From: an uncultured Marinicella sp.
GTDB taxonomy: Bacteria; Pseudomonadota; Gammaproteobacteria; Xanthomonadales; Marinicellaceae
Direction: 5' to 3'
NCBI GenBank assembly: GCA_947502595.1
Contig: CANNAM010000004.1
Span: forward strand, 124,001-188,000
Length of the DNA stretch: 64,000 nt
In this document: one piece after another, positions 41,515 to 51,013 of the stretch
Position numbering within the stretch: position 1 is the stretch's first letter
How the letters are laid out: the number at the start of each line of letters is the position of its first letter
The notes under the pieces: model-generated
Database searches by the model: none
What the model was told of the DNA's origin: nothing
What the model saw: the letters and a program-made list of their open reading frames with translations, nothing else
Program-made: the position numbers and the translations under genes

Positions 41515-42725
41515 TGGCACAGTTTATTTACAAAGCAATCACACCAACCGGTGAACAGCTAGAGGGCCAGCTGGAAGCGGCCAGCCAGGCAGAGGTGATT
41601 GCTAAGATTCAAGAGGCCGGCAACATGCCAGTTTCAGCCAAGGAGCTGAAACCTGGTTTTACCTTAGAGAACCTGTTGGCTAAACGCAGTAAGATTTCGC
41701 AAAAGCAAGTGGGTTTTTTTACTGAGCAGCTGTCAACTTTATTGAACTCTGGTATGCCATTGGATCGCTCATTGTCGGTGATGATAGATTTATCAGATGA
41801 TGAGCGCGTTCGCACCATGGTCGAGCAAGTACGTGATAAGGTCCGCGGTGGTGGTACATTGTCTGATGCACTGGAAGCCCAACACGGGGTGTTTTCAACC
41901 ATGTACACCAATATGGTACGTGCTGGTGAAATGGGTGGTACTTTAGAGGTTTCCTTACAGCGGTTAAGTGAATACTTGAAAAGCTCCAAGGAGCTGCGAG
42001 ATTCAGTGGTATCAGCAATGATTTACCCTGCCATTTTAATGGTGTTGGCAGTGGGTTCTTTGTTTATCTTGTTGGCCAAGGTAGTGCCTAAGTTTAAACC
42101 ATTGTTTGAGGACGCCAATATTGAACTGCCTTTAATCACTCAAATTGTTTTTGCTGCAGCTGCAGTGGTGCAAAGCTTTTGGTGGGTGTTGATGTTGGTC
42201 GTCATAGTAGTGGTGGTGTTGTTCAAACAGAAACTCAAAGAGCCTGAGTTCCGTTACAGCTGGGATCAGCGCATTCTGAATTTGCCTTTGTTCGGTGAAT
42301 TAACCACGCGCGTAGAAACCGCTAAATTCACCCGCACATTGGGTACTTTGGCTGAAAGCGGTGTGCCGTTATTAACTGGTTTGTCGGTGGCCAAAAAAGT
42401 CATCAACAACAGCGTGATTCTCAAGGCCATCAGTGAAGCCACAGAAAAAGTAAAACACGGTGCACCTTTATCGGATGCGCTGGCCAAAGAAAAAGCCTTC
42501 CCAAAGCTGGCACAACAGTTGCTCAGTGTGGGCGAAGAAACAGGCAAATTAGACGAGATGCTGGTAAGGGCATCAGACACTTATGATGGTGAAGTGAAAA
42601 ACACCATTGAGCGAATGTTGTCGGTATTGGTACCCGTTTTGGTGCTGATATTGGCAGGATTTATTTTTACCATTGTGTTCGCCATCCTGATGCCGATGAT
42701 GAACATGAGCGAATTAGTAGGATAG
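41514..42725 (+). CDS. gspF: Type II secretion inner-membrane protein GspF
   Basis: MAQFIYKAITPTGEQLEGQLEA, FTEQLSTLLNSGMPLDRSL, LGTLAESGVPLLTGLSVAKKVINN. Confidence 0.96.
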   Translation: MAQFIYKAITPTGEQLEGQLEAASQAEVIAKIQEAGNMPVSAKELKPGFTLENLLAKRSKISQKQVGFFTEQLSTLLNSGMPLDRSLSVMIDLSDDERVRTMVEQVRDKVRGGGTLSDALEAQHGVFSTMYTNMVRAGEMGGTLEVSLQRLSEYLKSSKELRDSVVSAMIYPAILMVLAVGSLFILLAKVVPKFKPLFEDANIELPLITQIVFAAAAVVQSFWWVLMLVVIVVVVLFKQKLKEPEFRYSWDQRILNLPLFGELTTRVETAKFTRTLGTLAESGVPLLTGLSVAKKVINNSVILKAISEATEKVKHGAPLSDALAKEKAFPKLAQQLLSVGEETGKLDEMLVRASDTYDGEVKNTIERMLSVLVPVLVLILAGFIFTIVFAILMPMMNMSELVG

Positions 42726-42729
42726 ATAA

Positions 42730-43143
42730 ATGATTAATAACAGAAAAAAACAACAAGGTTTCAGTTTGATTGAGGTGTTGGTGGTGATGACCATTTTGGC
42801 CGTGATTTTTGGCTTGGTGGTGTCTAATGTAACCGGCGGTCAGGACAAAGCCAAATACAAGCAAGCCAAAATTGAAGTGCAAAAACTGTCACAATCAGTC
42901 AGCGAATTCTATTTAGACACTGGCAGCATGCCTGACAGTTTGGATGAGCTGTATAACGACAATGGAGATGCCATGTGGATGGGCCCTTATGTCAAAGAAA
43001 AAGAGCTGAAAGACCCATGGGGTGAACCTTACCATTTTTCAGCCAACAGTCAACACGGTCAATCTTTTGATATCTACTCATACGGCAAGGATAAAAGTCC
43101 AGGTGGTGACAAGTTAGCTGCCGATATAGGCAACTGGCAGTAA
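42730..43143 (+). CDS. gspG: Type II secretion major pseudopilin GspG
   Basis: QQGFSLIEVLVVMTILAVIFGLVV; DPWGEPYHF...YGKDKSPGGD calcium-site motif. Confidence 0.96.
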   Translation: MINNRKKQQGFSLIEVLVVMTILAVIFGLVVSNVTGGQDKAKYKQAKIEVQKLSQSVSEFYLDTGSMPDSLDELYNDNGDAMWMGPYVKEKELKDPWGEPYHFSANSQHGQSFDIYSYGKDKSPGGDKLAADIGNWQ

Positions 43144-43145
43144 AT

Positions 43146-43613
43146 ATGGTTTTGCGCCAAACTAAAGCAACGCTTACTGGCTTTACCCTGATTGAGGTAC
43201 TGGTGGTGTTGGTGATGTTGGCTGTTTTGGCTGGCACCTTGGCTTTTAATATGTCAGGCTCAATGAAGGCCGCTAAAATCAGAGCGGCGAGTAAAGATTT
43301 GGTGGCGGCTTTACGTTATACCCGATCACAAGCGGTGATAAAACATCAAGAGCAACGTTTAATGATTGATGTCAAAGAAAAGTCTTATACCGCGCCAGGC
43401 AAACCCAAGGTGGTGTTGCCCGAAGGCATGGAGCTTAAAGTATTTGCTGCAGCATCTGAGGTGCCTTCGGATGACACTGCAGGCTTTCGTTTTTTTTCTG
43501 ACGGCAGTTCAACCGGTGGGCGCGTGACATTGATATACGATGAACGTTTTTGGCGAATCAATGTAGCCTGGTTAACGGGTGAAATCAGGTTGTTTAAGGA
43601 CACAGAGGTCTGA
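43146..43613 (+). CDS. gspH: Type II secretion minor pseudopilin GspH
   Basis: LTGFTLIEVLVVLVMLAVLAGTLAFNM prepilin motif; position in operon. Confidence 0.9.
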   Translation: MVLRQTKATLTGFTLIEVLVVLVMLAVLAGTLAFNMSGSMKAAKIRAASKDLVAALRYTRSQAVIKHQEQRLMIDVKEKSYTAPGKPKVVLPEGMELKVFAAASEVPSDDTAGFRFFSDGSSTGGRVTLIYDERFWRINVAWLTGEIRLFKDTEV

Positions 43614-44059
43614 TGCAACAACCGGTCCTGCTATCGCGCCATAAAAGCCAAGGTTTCACGTTGATTGAGGTGATTGCCTCATTCACCATATTGGCCATGA
43701 CTTTTATGGTGATTTTGGAAATACTGTCTAACTCCAGTACCAACACCATCAAGTCATCTGAGCGAACTAAAATTTCCTTGTTGGCACAAAGTAAGATGGA
43801 TGAGGTTGGGTTGTTGATTCCTGTGGAAGAGGGTTCTCAATCAGGCAGTTTTGATGATGAGGTTAATTGGGATCTGGTAATACAATCTTTTGATGTGGCT
43901 TATGAAGGCAATGTGGTTATGGATTTCGCACCAGTTGAGTTATATAAGGTGGTATTGACACTGACCTGGCAAGACGGTCATGACAAAACCCGTTCTGTGG
44001 ACTTCACCACCCTCAAAGCCATGACACCAGACTTTGAATCACAGGGTTTGGGTCGATGA
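43613..44059 (+). CDS. gspI: Type II secretion minor pseudopilin GspI
   Basis: SQGFTLIEVIASFTILAMTFMVILEI; operon position. Confidence 0.88.
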   Translation: MQQPVLLSRHKSQGFTLIEVIASFTILAMTFMVILEILSNSSTNTIKSSERTKISLLAQSKMDEVGLLIPVEEGSQSGSFDDEVNWDLVIQSFDVAYEGNVVMDFAPVELYKVVLTLTWQDGHDKTRSVDFTTLKAMTPDFESQGLGR

Positions 44060-44757
44060 AGCGTACTCAAGGCTTTACCCTGATAGAAGTCATAGTGGTG
44101 TTTACTTTACTGGCCATGATTATGGCCATGATTTTCTCAGGTATTGATTCAGGCCGACGTACAGCAGAAAAAGGTGAACAACGGATCACTGCAATCAATG
44201 AAATGCGGGTTATTCAAGGCATCATACGCCACCAAGTTTCTCGCGCCATGGGTTTGGGTGTGGTTGAATCTGATGAAGGTGAAATGTTGAAATTTATTGG
44301 CGATGAAAATGCCATTACTTTTGTGGCCCCTATGCCTGGTTACCTTGGTACCGGCGGTCCGCACATTCAAAAGTTAGAACTGGTTAATGCCGATGGCGGT
44401 AAAATACTGCAATACACGCACGGATTAATCAGTAATTATGATGATGAAAACGAACAATCTGCTTTTGATGATGCTGAACCCATTGTGTTATTGGAAAACA
44501 TCAGGGATGGGGTGTTCAGATTTGTTGAGTTGGATGAGGAGGGTTTGCCAACCGACTGGCTCAATGAATTAGAAAACCCAGTGGCCATGCCATTGATGGT
44601 ACAACTGGATTTAACCATGATGCCGACTGCCAAAGAGCAGTGGCCTTTATTCCAAGTGGCCATCCAATTGGACGGCAGTGGTACTTCAGCCAGACGCAGG
44701 ACCAGTGCCATCAATCTGTTGCAACAACGTAACAGTAACAGGGGCAGTGAACAGTGA
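44056..44757 (+). CDS. gspJ: Type II secretion minor pseudopilin GspJ
   Basis: TQGFTLIEVIVVFTLLAMIMAMIFSG; operon position and length. Confidence 0.88.
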   Translation: MKRTQGFTLIEVIVVFTLLAMIMAMIFSGIDSGRRTAEKGEQRITAINEMRVIQGIIRHQVSRAMGLGVVESDEGEMLKFIGDENAITFVAPMPGYLGTGGPHIQKLELVNADGGKILQYTHGLISNYDDENEQSAFDDAEPIVLLENIRDGVFRFVELDEEGLPTDWLNELENPVAMPLMVQLDLTMMPTAKEQWPLFQVAIQLDGSGTSARRRTSAINLLQQRNSNRGSEQ

Positions 44758-45671
44758 GGTCACATTTGCAATCAGTCCCAATCAGCTCAAGGGTGAAACA
44801 GCAGGGCATCGCTTTGGTGTTGGTGCTGTGGGTGGCTTTGTTGATGAGTGTGATTGCCGGTAGTTTTGCTTTGTCAGCACGCACCGAGAGTTTACAATCT
44901 CGTATTTTGTTCAATGAAACCAAGGCCAGGTTTTTGGCCGAAGCAGGATTGAATCGTGCCGTATTTGAGTTGCGAAACCCTGACCCAGAAACTCGGTGGA
45001 TTGCTGATGGTAGGCCGTATAAGTTTGAATTAGACGACGCAGAAATTGAAATCAAAATTATTGACGAGTCAGGTAAAATTGATTTGAATCAAGCATCCGA
45101 GGAACTTTTGATTGGATTGTTTGCCTCATTGGGCGTTGATTATGATGAAGCGATTGGCATCGTTGATAAAATTTTAGATTGGAAAGATGCAGATGAAGAG
45201 GTACGACTTGCCGGTGCAGAAGATGCTGACTATTTTGCTGCTGGTTATCAGTATGGCGCCAAAGACGCACCGTTTGATACAGTTCCAGAGTTGATTCAAG
45301 TGATGGGTGTCAGTTATGAAATGTACCGTAAAATTGAACCAGCACTGACGGTATACTCTGGCCGAAAAGCCATTAATCTGGCCTTTGCACCGAAAGAGGT
45401 TTTGCTGGCAATTAATGGTGTGACGGCTGAGGCAGCTGATATGTTTATTGAAGAACGAACTGCCATTGAAGATGTGAATGCGGTACTGCCTTTGTTGGCT
45501 GAAGGATACTCAGGTCAGTTACGCGGAGGTGGGACCACTTTCAGCATCATCAGCAAAGCAACTTTGCCTAATAAGCAATTTGCAACAATAGATGCCACCA
45601 TCAGAATGGGTGGCAATTTACAAGGGCGGCCTTTTAGGGTGGTGCGCTGGAGAGACAACGAACACAAATGA
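44754..45671 (+). CDS. gspK: Type II secretion minor pseudopilin GspK
   Basis: KQQGIALVLVLWVALLMSVIAGSFALSARTE; IIDESGKIDLNQASEELLIGLFASLG. Confidence 0.92.
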   Translation: MRSHLQSVPISSRVKQQGIALVLVLWVALLMSVIAGSFALSARTESLQSRILFNETKARFLAEAGLNRAVFELRNPDPETRWIADGRPYKFELDDAEIEIKIIDESGKIDLNQASEELLIGLFASLGVDYDEAIGIVDKILDWKDADEEVRLAGAEDADYFAAGYQYGAKDAPFDTVPELIQVMGVSYEMYRKIEPALTVYSGRKAINLAFAPKEVLLAINGVTAEAADMFIEERTAIEDVNAVLPLLAEGYSGQLRGGGTTFSIISKATLPNKQFATIDATIRMGGNLQGRPFRVVRWRDNEHK

Positions 45672-46813
45672 CTACATACATTGAAAAAATAACTGAACCA
45701 TTGTCGCAGTGGTACCAAGGGTCTGGTGTCCATGCCTTTATGGCTTGGTGGATCGGTGAGTTAAAAGGTATCGTGCCAAGCGCTTATCAGAAAACTATAT
45801 TTCCAGAGTCATTGTCAGTTTACGTGACCGGCATAGAGTCCGGTGATGATGCGGTGCAAATATGGCAACAACATGCAGCATCATGGGAACAACTGACTTT
45901 TGATGATTCAGTTCAAGGCAAAGAGTGGTGGCACCAGCTGAATCATTATTTAGGCTCATCTGATGTTGACACAAAAGTAACTTGTTTGCTGGATGAATCT
46001 AATGTATTGATTCGCAGCGTGGCAATGCCTGTTGTGGTTTATAACGACATAGATTCGGTGCTCTCATTCGAGCTAGATAAATACATCCCTTTCAAAGCAG
46101 ATGAAGTGGAATATGCTTATACCAAAGGTGAGGTTGTTGAGGGCAGTGAAAAATTTCCGGTGATGTTGACGACCATTAAGAAGCAGCAATTGAATCGTTT
46201 GATTGATCAGTTTGAGGCCAAAGGTTTACAGCTGTCTGGTATTGATGTGAATGTGGGCAGTCAGGAGTTGCCAGCGAAATTAGGGGTTAATTTACTGCCT
46301 AAAGAGGTTCGCAAGAAAAAAGATTGGACTAAAATCAAATGGAATGTAGGCCTGGCTGCTGTTGCATTGTTATTGGTTTGGTTTGTCATGTACACTTCAT
46401 TAGACAACAAAAGGATTAAAATTGAGTCATTGGAAAACCAAGTTGCAGAATTGAAAAAAGATGCACGACGGGCCAAGTTGATTGAGACAGAGTTGAATGA
46501 ATCAATCCAGGCGGCTAATTTTCTGGGTAATTTAAAAAACCAAACCCCCAGTCGACTATTGATGTTCAAAGAGTTGACACAAAAAATACCTATGAACACG
46601 TATTTAACCAGAATCATGATTGACCAAGAGCGCATTGAAGTGGTCGGCCAATCTGATAATGCCAATGCATTGGTGCCGATACTCAATCAATCGGTCATCT
46701 GGCATGAGCCCCAGGTAATTGGTAATGTAACAATCGACCCAAGAACCAGCAAAGAAAAATTCACCATCAGGTCTGCTTTCAAATTACCCGGCGAGGTGAA
46801 CAATGAATCTTGA
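45668..46813 (+). CDS. gspL: Type II secretion protein GspL
   Basis: Actin-like cytoplasmic region, TM KWNVGLAAVALLLVWFVMYTSL, periplasmic PilN-like C-terminus; operon position. Confidence 0.85.
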   Translation: MTTYIEKITEPLSQWYQGSGVHAFMAWWIGELKGIVPSAYQKTIFPESLSVYVTGIESGDDAVQIWQQHAASWEQLTFDDSVQGKEWWHQLNHYLGSSDVDTKVTCLLDESNVLIRSVAMPVVVYNDIDSVLSFELDKYIPFKADEVEYAYTKGEVVEGSEKFPVMLTTIKKQQLNRLIDQFEAKGLQLSGIDVNVGSQELPAKLGVNLLPKEVRKKKDWTKIKWNVGLAAVALLLVWFVMYTSLDNKRIKIESLENQVAELKKDARRAKLIETELNESIQAANFLGNLKNQTPSRLLMFKELTQKIPMNTYLTRIMIDQERIEVVGQSDNANALVPILNQSVIWHEPQVIGNVTIDPRTSKEKFTIRSAFKLPGEVNNES

Positions 46814-47417
46814 TCCTCGACTGAGTAAATGGTCTGCTATTTTTGTGTTGTTATTGGTGCTGATGACTGTCTATTTTTTATTTTTCCACTGGTTTGTGGT
46901 GGCGCATGCAGAGTTGAATGCAGACGTTCAGGAATTAAATGAGTCACGTCAACAATTCATTAATGAGGCAGCCAAGACCCCAGAGTTGAGTCAGTTGTTG
47001 CAGCAGGTCAAAGCCCAAGTGGGTTCAAACGATGAGTTTTTACAAGCGGACTCAAAAAATCTGGGCAATGCAGAGATCACTTCAATTTTCAAAAATATAG
47101 TGAACCAGCAGGCTGCAGACAATGCTGAGTGTCAAATCATCAGCCAATCACCCACTCAAGATCGTGAGCCTGAGCAATTTGAAAAAATAACTTTGCGTGT
47201 TAGAATGCGCTGCCAATATGAAATCTTTGTAAAAATATTGGGTTTGCTAGAGGAAAACACCCCATCTTTATTCGTCAATGATTTGCGGGTTGAAACCAGG
47301 AATGTGAATCGCTATCGAAAAAATTCCAATCAAGCCAATGCACCAGAAAATTTAGAAATCAGGTTTGACTTGTTCGCTTATTTAAAAAACCCAGTTGAAA
47401 AACCAGATGAAAAATAA
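46803..47417 (+). CDS. gspM: Type II secretion protein GspM
   Basis: Short N-terminal tail, TM AIFVLLLVLMTVYFLFFHWFVV, periplasmic domain; operon position. Confidence 0.85.
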   Translation: MNLDPRLSKWSAIFVLLLVLMTVYFLFFHWFVVAHAELNADVQELNESRQQFINEAAKTPELSQLLQQVKAQVGSNDEFLQADSKNLGNAEITSIFKNIVNQQAADNAECQIISQSPTQDREPEQFEKITLRVRMRCQYEIFVKILGLLEENTPSLFVNDLRVETRNVNRYRKNSNQANAPENLEIRFDLFAYLKNPVEKPDEK

Positions 47418-48111
47418 TTTTTTTGCTAATGCGCTGTTGGTGCTGATAGGTGTTTTGCTGCTGCTGGCAGCGCTGCAGATGTTTGGCTGGGGGCAGGGAA
47501 CGTCCTCGTTAGAAGCAGATCCGTTTGATGAAACCTCATTGAATCAACTGGACTTGGGTGAAAATGCCCAGAACAACATCAAGATTGATGATGAGGTTAT
47601 GGTGAAAATCACCGATGCCCCATTGTTCAGTTATGATCGAATGCCTTATATCCCTACGGAAGAAACGGATCTGACCCTTGCTGGTGAAGATGAAGTAGTT
47701 GAGCCTGATCCACTGAAAGCCAAGGTAACCAGTATCATCATCACTGATGAAAACAGCTATGCCATGGTGTTTGACCAAGTCAGTAACACCAGCGTCACCT
47801 TGAAACAGGGCATGCCATTGCCGGGTGACCAAGGTTTGTGGACGGTGGATAACATCAATCCCAGAGCCGTTACATTTGTGGCTGAAGGTGAAGAGCCGGT
47901 TGAGCTGGGTTTGGAAGTTTTTGATGGCCAACTGAATGCCAAAGCACCTAACAGCAGAAAGAACAACAGAAACCAACGCAACAATAACAATAAAAATAAC
48001 AACAATCAAAACAACACCGCTCAAAAGAACAGTGCCGAGGAAATCAGAAAGAAAATTGCTGAACGTCGTGCACAAATGCGAGCCAATGCTGCCAAAGGAA
48101 AGAAAGAATGA
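47407..48111 (+). CDS. gspN: Type II secretion protein GspN/GspC-like (Xps-type) with Asn-rich C-terminal tail
   Basis: TM followed by a GspC-HR-like segment (VTSIIITDENSYAMVFDQVSNTSVTLKQGMPLPGDQGLWTVDNINPRAVTFVAEGE), then RKNNRNQRNNNNKNNNNQNN. ATG at 47407 preferred to the TTG at 47395. Confidence 0.75.
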   Translation: MKNNFFANALLVLIGVLLLLAALQMFGWGQGTSSLEADPFDETSLNQLDLGENAQNNIKIDDEVMVKITDAPLFSYDRMPYIPTEETDLTLAGEDEVVEPDPLKAKVTSIIITDENSYAMVFDQVSNTSVTLKQGMPLPGDQGLWTVDNINPRAVTFVAEGEEPVELGLEVFDGQLNAKAPNSRKNNRNQRNNNNKNNNNQNNTAQKNSAEEIRKKIAERRAQMRANAAKGKKE

Positions 48112-50264
48112 TAAAACAATTTAAAAATATAGGGTCGGTCAGTGTGCTGATGTTTTTGTTATCCGGCTGTGCTGTGACGCAAAAGGACTTGAGTGGTGAA
48201 CTTGATAACTCCGATTATTTAAAAAATATGGAATCCACCACTTACTCTGGCGAGGTTTTCAACGATGGCAGTGTGGATCAGAAGCAACATGAAGTGGCTG
48301 AGTACTACCCTGGTACTGGTGAATTCATTAACTTCGATGCGGCATCTAAAGTCAAACCAAGTGTGAGCTCACAGGGTGAGGTAACATTCAATTTTGAAGG
48401 TGAGTCTTTACAGGCCGTGGTCCATTTGATTTTGGGTGAAATTCTGAAAGAGAATTACGTGATATCTCCTGGCGTGAGTGGCAAAGTAACTTTCGCAACT
48501 GCTAAGCCGGTTTCCAAGAGTCAAGTTATCCCAATCCTGGAAATGATGCTGAGTTGGAACAAGGCTGCTTTGGTGATGGTTGATGACCGCTACCATGTGT
48601 TGCCAGAAGGTCAAGCCATCAAGGGCATGTTGACCCCAAAATTGAAACAAGGCAGTCAAGCCAATGGTTATCAAGTTTTGGCTGTACCACTGACATATGT
48701 TTCGCCAACTGAGATGGAGAAAATTTTAGCGCCGTATGCAAAAGATGGTGCAGTGGTTAAGGCCGACAATGCCAGAAACATATTGTTTTTGTCTGGTAAT
48801 AACAGTGAGCTGAGTAACTACCTTGAAACCATTGAGATATTCGATGTGGATTGGTTGGCTGGTATGTCTACCGGTATCTTTTATCTGAAGCAAGTGGAAT
48901 CGACTGATATATTGGTTGAGTTGGAAGCTTTGTTTGGTGAAGGTGCTGATAACCCATTGGCTGGTATGTTCAGATTTTTGCCTTTAGAGCGACTCAACGC
49001 CATCATGGTGATTACCCCTCAAGAAGATTATTTACATCAGGCCAAACAGTGGATAGATCGATTGGACAGAGCAGATTCAGATGGTGCGTCTAATTTATAT
49101 GTCTACAGCGTGAAAAACATCAAGGCCGATGACTTGGCCAATTATTTAAATGATGTGTTTGGTGGCAGCAGTGGTTCAAGTTCGTCGAGAAAGGCCAGCG
49201 GTGGTACTGTGGTGCCAGGTCAAGCAGGCAAAGAGGTCAGTTCATCAGGTGCCAGTAACACCAACACCTCCAGAAGAAAAACTACCAGCAGTTCCGGCTC
49301 AGGTATCAATGACATATTTATATCTGCCATTGAAGACTCAAATCAGTTGTTAATCAAAGCTGGTGTGGTGGATTATGAAAAAATCCTGTCAGCCATCCAG
49401 CGTTTAGACATAGAGCCATTACAGGTGTTGGTTGAGTTGAAAATCATTGAAGTTACTTTAGATGACAGCATTTCTTTTGGTATGGATTTGTTGTTTGGTG
49501 ATGGTGCGCCGAACATCATCGGCCCTGACGACGGTGGTTCATCATCGGTTGGTCCAACTTCGAAGAGTGTACCCTATAATTTTGGTACCACAGGCGCCCG
49601 GATCAACGGCAGCGGTGTTGCATATCGGTTCCTTGGCACCGATGCCAGTGCCAAATTAAGTGCGCTAGAAGAGGAGGGTCGTGTGGCCCTGTTGTCCAGT
49701 CCTTCTATGTTGGTGTTAAACAATAAGAATGCCACCATCAATGTGGGTGACCAAATTCCAATCACCAATGTGGGTTCAATTGGCAGTAACAACAACAGCA
49801 CCATATCCAGCACCCGCTTTATCCAAACCGGTGTACAGGTAGACATCACACCAAGGGTCAACCCAGGTGGGTTGGTGTACATGGAAATCAGTCAAGACGT
49901 CAGTGCGCCAGGAAAACCAAGCAGCGAAGGTGGTACACCACCAATATCAACCCGTGCGCTGAACACCGAAATTGCCGTGCAAAGTGGTAACACCATAGTT
50001 ATGGGTGGCTTGATCAGTGAAACCGACACATTTTCAAGATCAGGTTTTCCACTGTTAAGCCGAATTCCAGTGATTGGTAATGCCTTTGGGTCCAGAAGTA
50101 AGGTGGCAAAACGCACTGAGTTGATGTTGTTGATTACCCCAACAGTGATTGAAAACCCAGCGCAGGCCAGACAGGTCACTAAAGAGTATGCTAAGAAATT
50201 CCGTGGGCTTAAACCCATGAAAATTAATGTAGAAACAAAAGAAGACGAAATGGAGAATGAGTAA
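48108..50264 (+). CDS. gspD: Type II secretion outer-membrane secretin GspD (lipoprotein type)
   Basis: Lipobox FLLSGCAV; VTFNFEGESLQAVVHLILGEIL (N0); VPLTYVSPTEMEKILAPY; secretin core VGDQIPITNVGS...VQVDITPRVNPGGLVYMEISQDVS, NTIVMGGLISETDTFSRSGFPLLSRIPVIGNAFGSR. Confidence 0.96.
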   Translation: MIKQFKNIGSVSVLMFLLSGCAVTQKDLSGELDNSDYLKNMESTTYSGEVFNDGSVDQKQHEVAEYYPGTGEFINFDAASKVKPSVSSQGEVTFNFEGESLQAVVHLILGEILKENYVISPGVSGKVTFATAKPVSKSQVIPILEMMLSWNKAALVMVDDRYHVLPEGQAIKGMLTPKLKQGSQANGYQVLAVPLTYVSPTEMEKILAPYAKDGAVVKADNARNILFLSGNNSELSNYLETIEIFDVDWLAGMSTGIFYLKQVESTDILVELEALFGEGADNPLAGMFRFLPLERLNAIMVITPQEDYLHQAKQWIDRLDRADSDGASNLYVYSVKNIKADDLANYLNDVFGGSSGSSSSRKASGGTVVPGQAGKEVSSSGASNTNTSRRKTTSSSGSGINDIFISAIEDSNQLLIKAGVVDYEKILSAIQRLDIEPLQVLVELKIIEVTLDDSISFGMDLLFGDGAPNIIGPDDGGSSSVGPTSKSVPYNFGTTGARINGSGVAYRFLGTDASAKLSALEEEGRVALLSSPSMLVLNNKNATINVGDQIPITNVGSIGSNNNSTISSTRFIQTGVQVDITPRVNPGGLVYMEISQDVSAPGKPSSEGGTPPISTRALNTEIAVQSGNTIVMGGLISETDTFSRSGFPLLSRIPVIGNAFGSRSKVAKRTELMLLITPTVIENPAQARQVTKEYAKKFRGLKPMKINVETKEDEMENE

Positions 50265-50680
50265 TGAAAATAAGGTATGTATTGTTGGCCATGTTGCCAG
50301 TGTTTTTGGTTGGCTGTAAGGAAAGTGTGGACGTGGTTGACAGTAAGTCAGTGGCAAGGTGGCAAGCGATTGTTGATAAAGATTATGATAAAGCCTATTC
50401 ATATATAGCAGATTCATACCAAAAAATTGAAGACTTGAACACCTACCGCTTAAGGATAGCAGCCGCTCAAGTCAATACGCAATGGCAAGGTGCTGAGTTT
50501 CGTGGTAAAATCTGTGATGAGTCACAATGTGAAGTGAAGCTGGGTTTAAAATACAAATACGTGTTTCCAAAAGCAAGTATGGGCAGCGTTGAAAGCACTG
50601 CGCAAATTATGGAGAAGTGGATCAAAGAAGACGGCGAGTGGAAAATTTTGCCGTCAGCTGAACAAAATTTACAACCTTAA
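50264..50680 (+). CDS. Small lipoprotein translationally coupled to gspD (possibly NTF2-like)
   Basis: Lipobox FLVGCKES; 1-nt stop/start overlap (TAATG) with gspD; RWQAIVDKDYDKAYSYIADSYQ...WIKEDGEWKILP. Confidence 0.8.
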   Translation: MKIRYVLLAMLPVFLVGCKESVDVVDSKSVARWQAIVDKDYDKAYSYIADSYQKIEDLNTYRLRIAAAQVNTQWQGAEFRGKICDESQCEVKLGLKYKYVFPKASMGSVESTAQIMEKWIKEDGEWKILPSAEQNLQP

Positions 50681-50711
50681 GGCTGGTTGTAGGTGGTTGT
50701 GATATTTAAAA

Positions 50712-50755
50712 AAAACAGTCTGCCAAGTTTTAAACTGATGCCAAATGACTGTTTT
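50712..50755 (+). terminator. Weak terminator-like inverted repeat downstream of the T2SS operon
   Basis: aaaacagtc (50712-50720) pairs with gactgtttt (50747-50755); 26-nt spacer, short T run. Confidence 0.3.
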
Positions 50756-50822
50756 ATATAACATGGGGAATTACAGAAAAAGCAGATTTTATTGTACGGA
50801 ATGATTGACTTTCAATACATTG

Positions 50823-50847
50823 GTCAATTGCTCTATTAGTCAATTGC
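50823..50847. promoter_or_regulatory. Direct repeat GTCAATTGC x2 (16-nt period) upstream of the 51 kb secreted protein gene
   Basis: gtcaattgc at 50823-50831 and 50839-50847 in an AT-rich ~330-nt leader. Confidence 0.35.
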
Positions 50848-51013
50848 ACTGGCTGTTTTTGATTGTCAGTGATTAAGAAATAAATAGAAAATATGCTTGT
50901 TTTTGAATTTTTGATGATATATCATTGCAACTGCTATCTTGTATAGCTTCGTTCATATGAGCGGGGATATTTTATAGCCCTGATATTAAATTATAATTTT
51001 TTTGGAGTTAGAA

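Noticed and set aside
47536-48075. 179-aa minus-strand ORF antisense to gspN
   Set aside because: Created by Asn-rich repetitive codons read on the opposite strand; coding strand supported by the T2SS operon order.
49159-49305. Ser/Gly-rich repetitive stretch in gspD
   Set aside because: Low-complexity loop within the secretin N3 region is common in GspD proteins.
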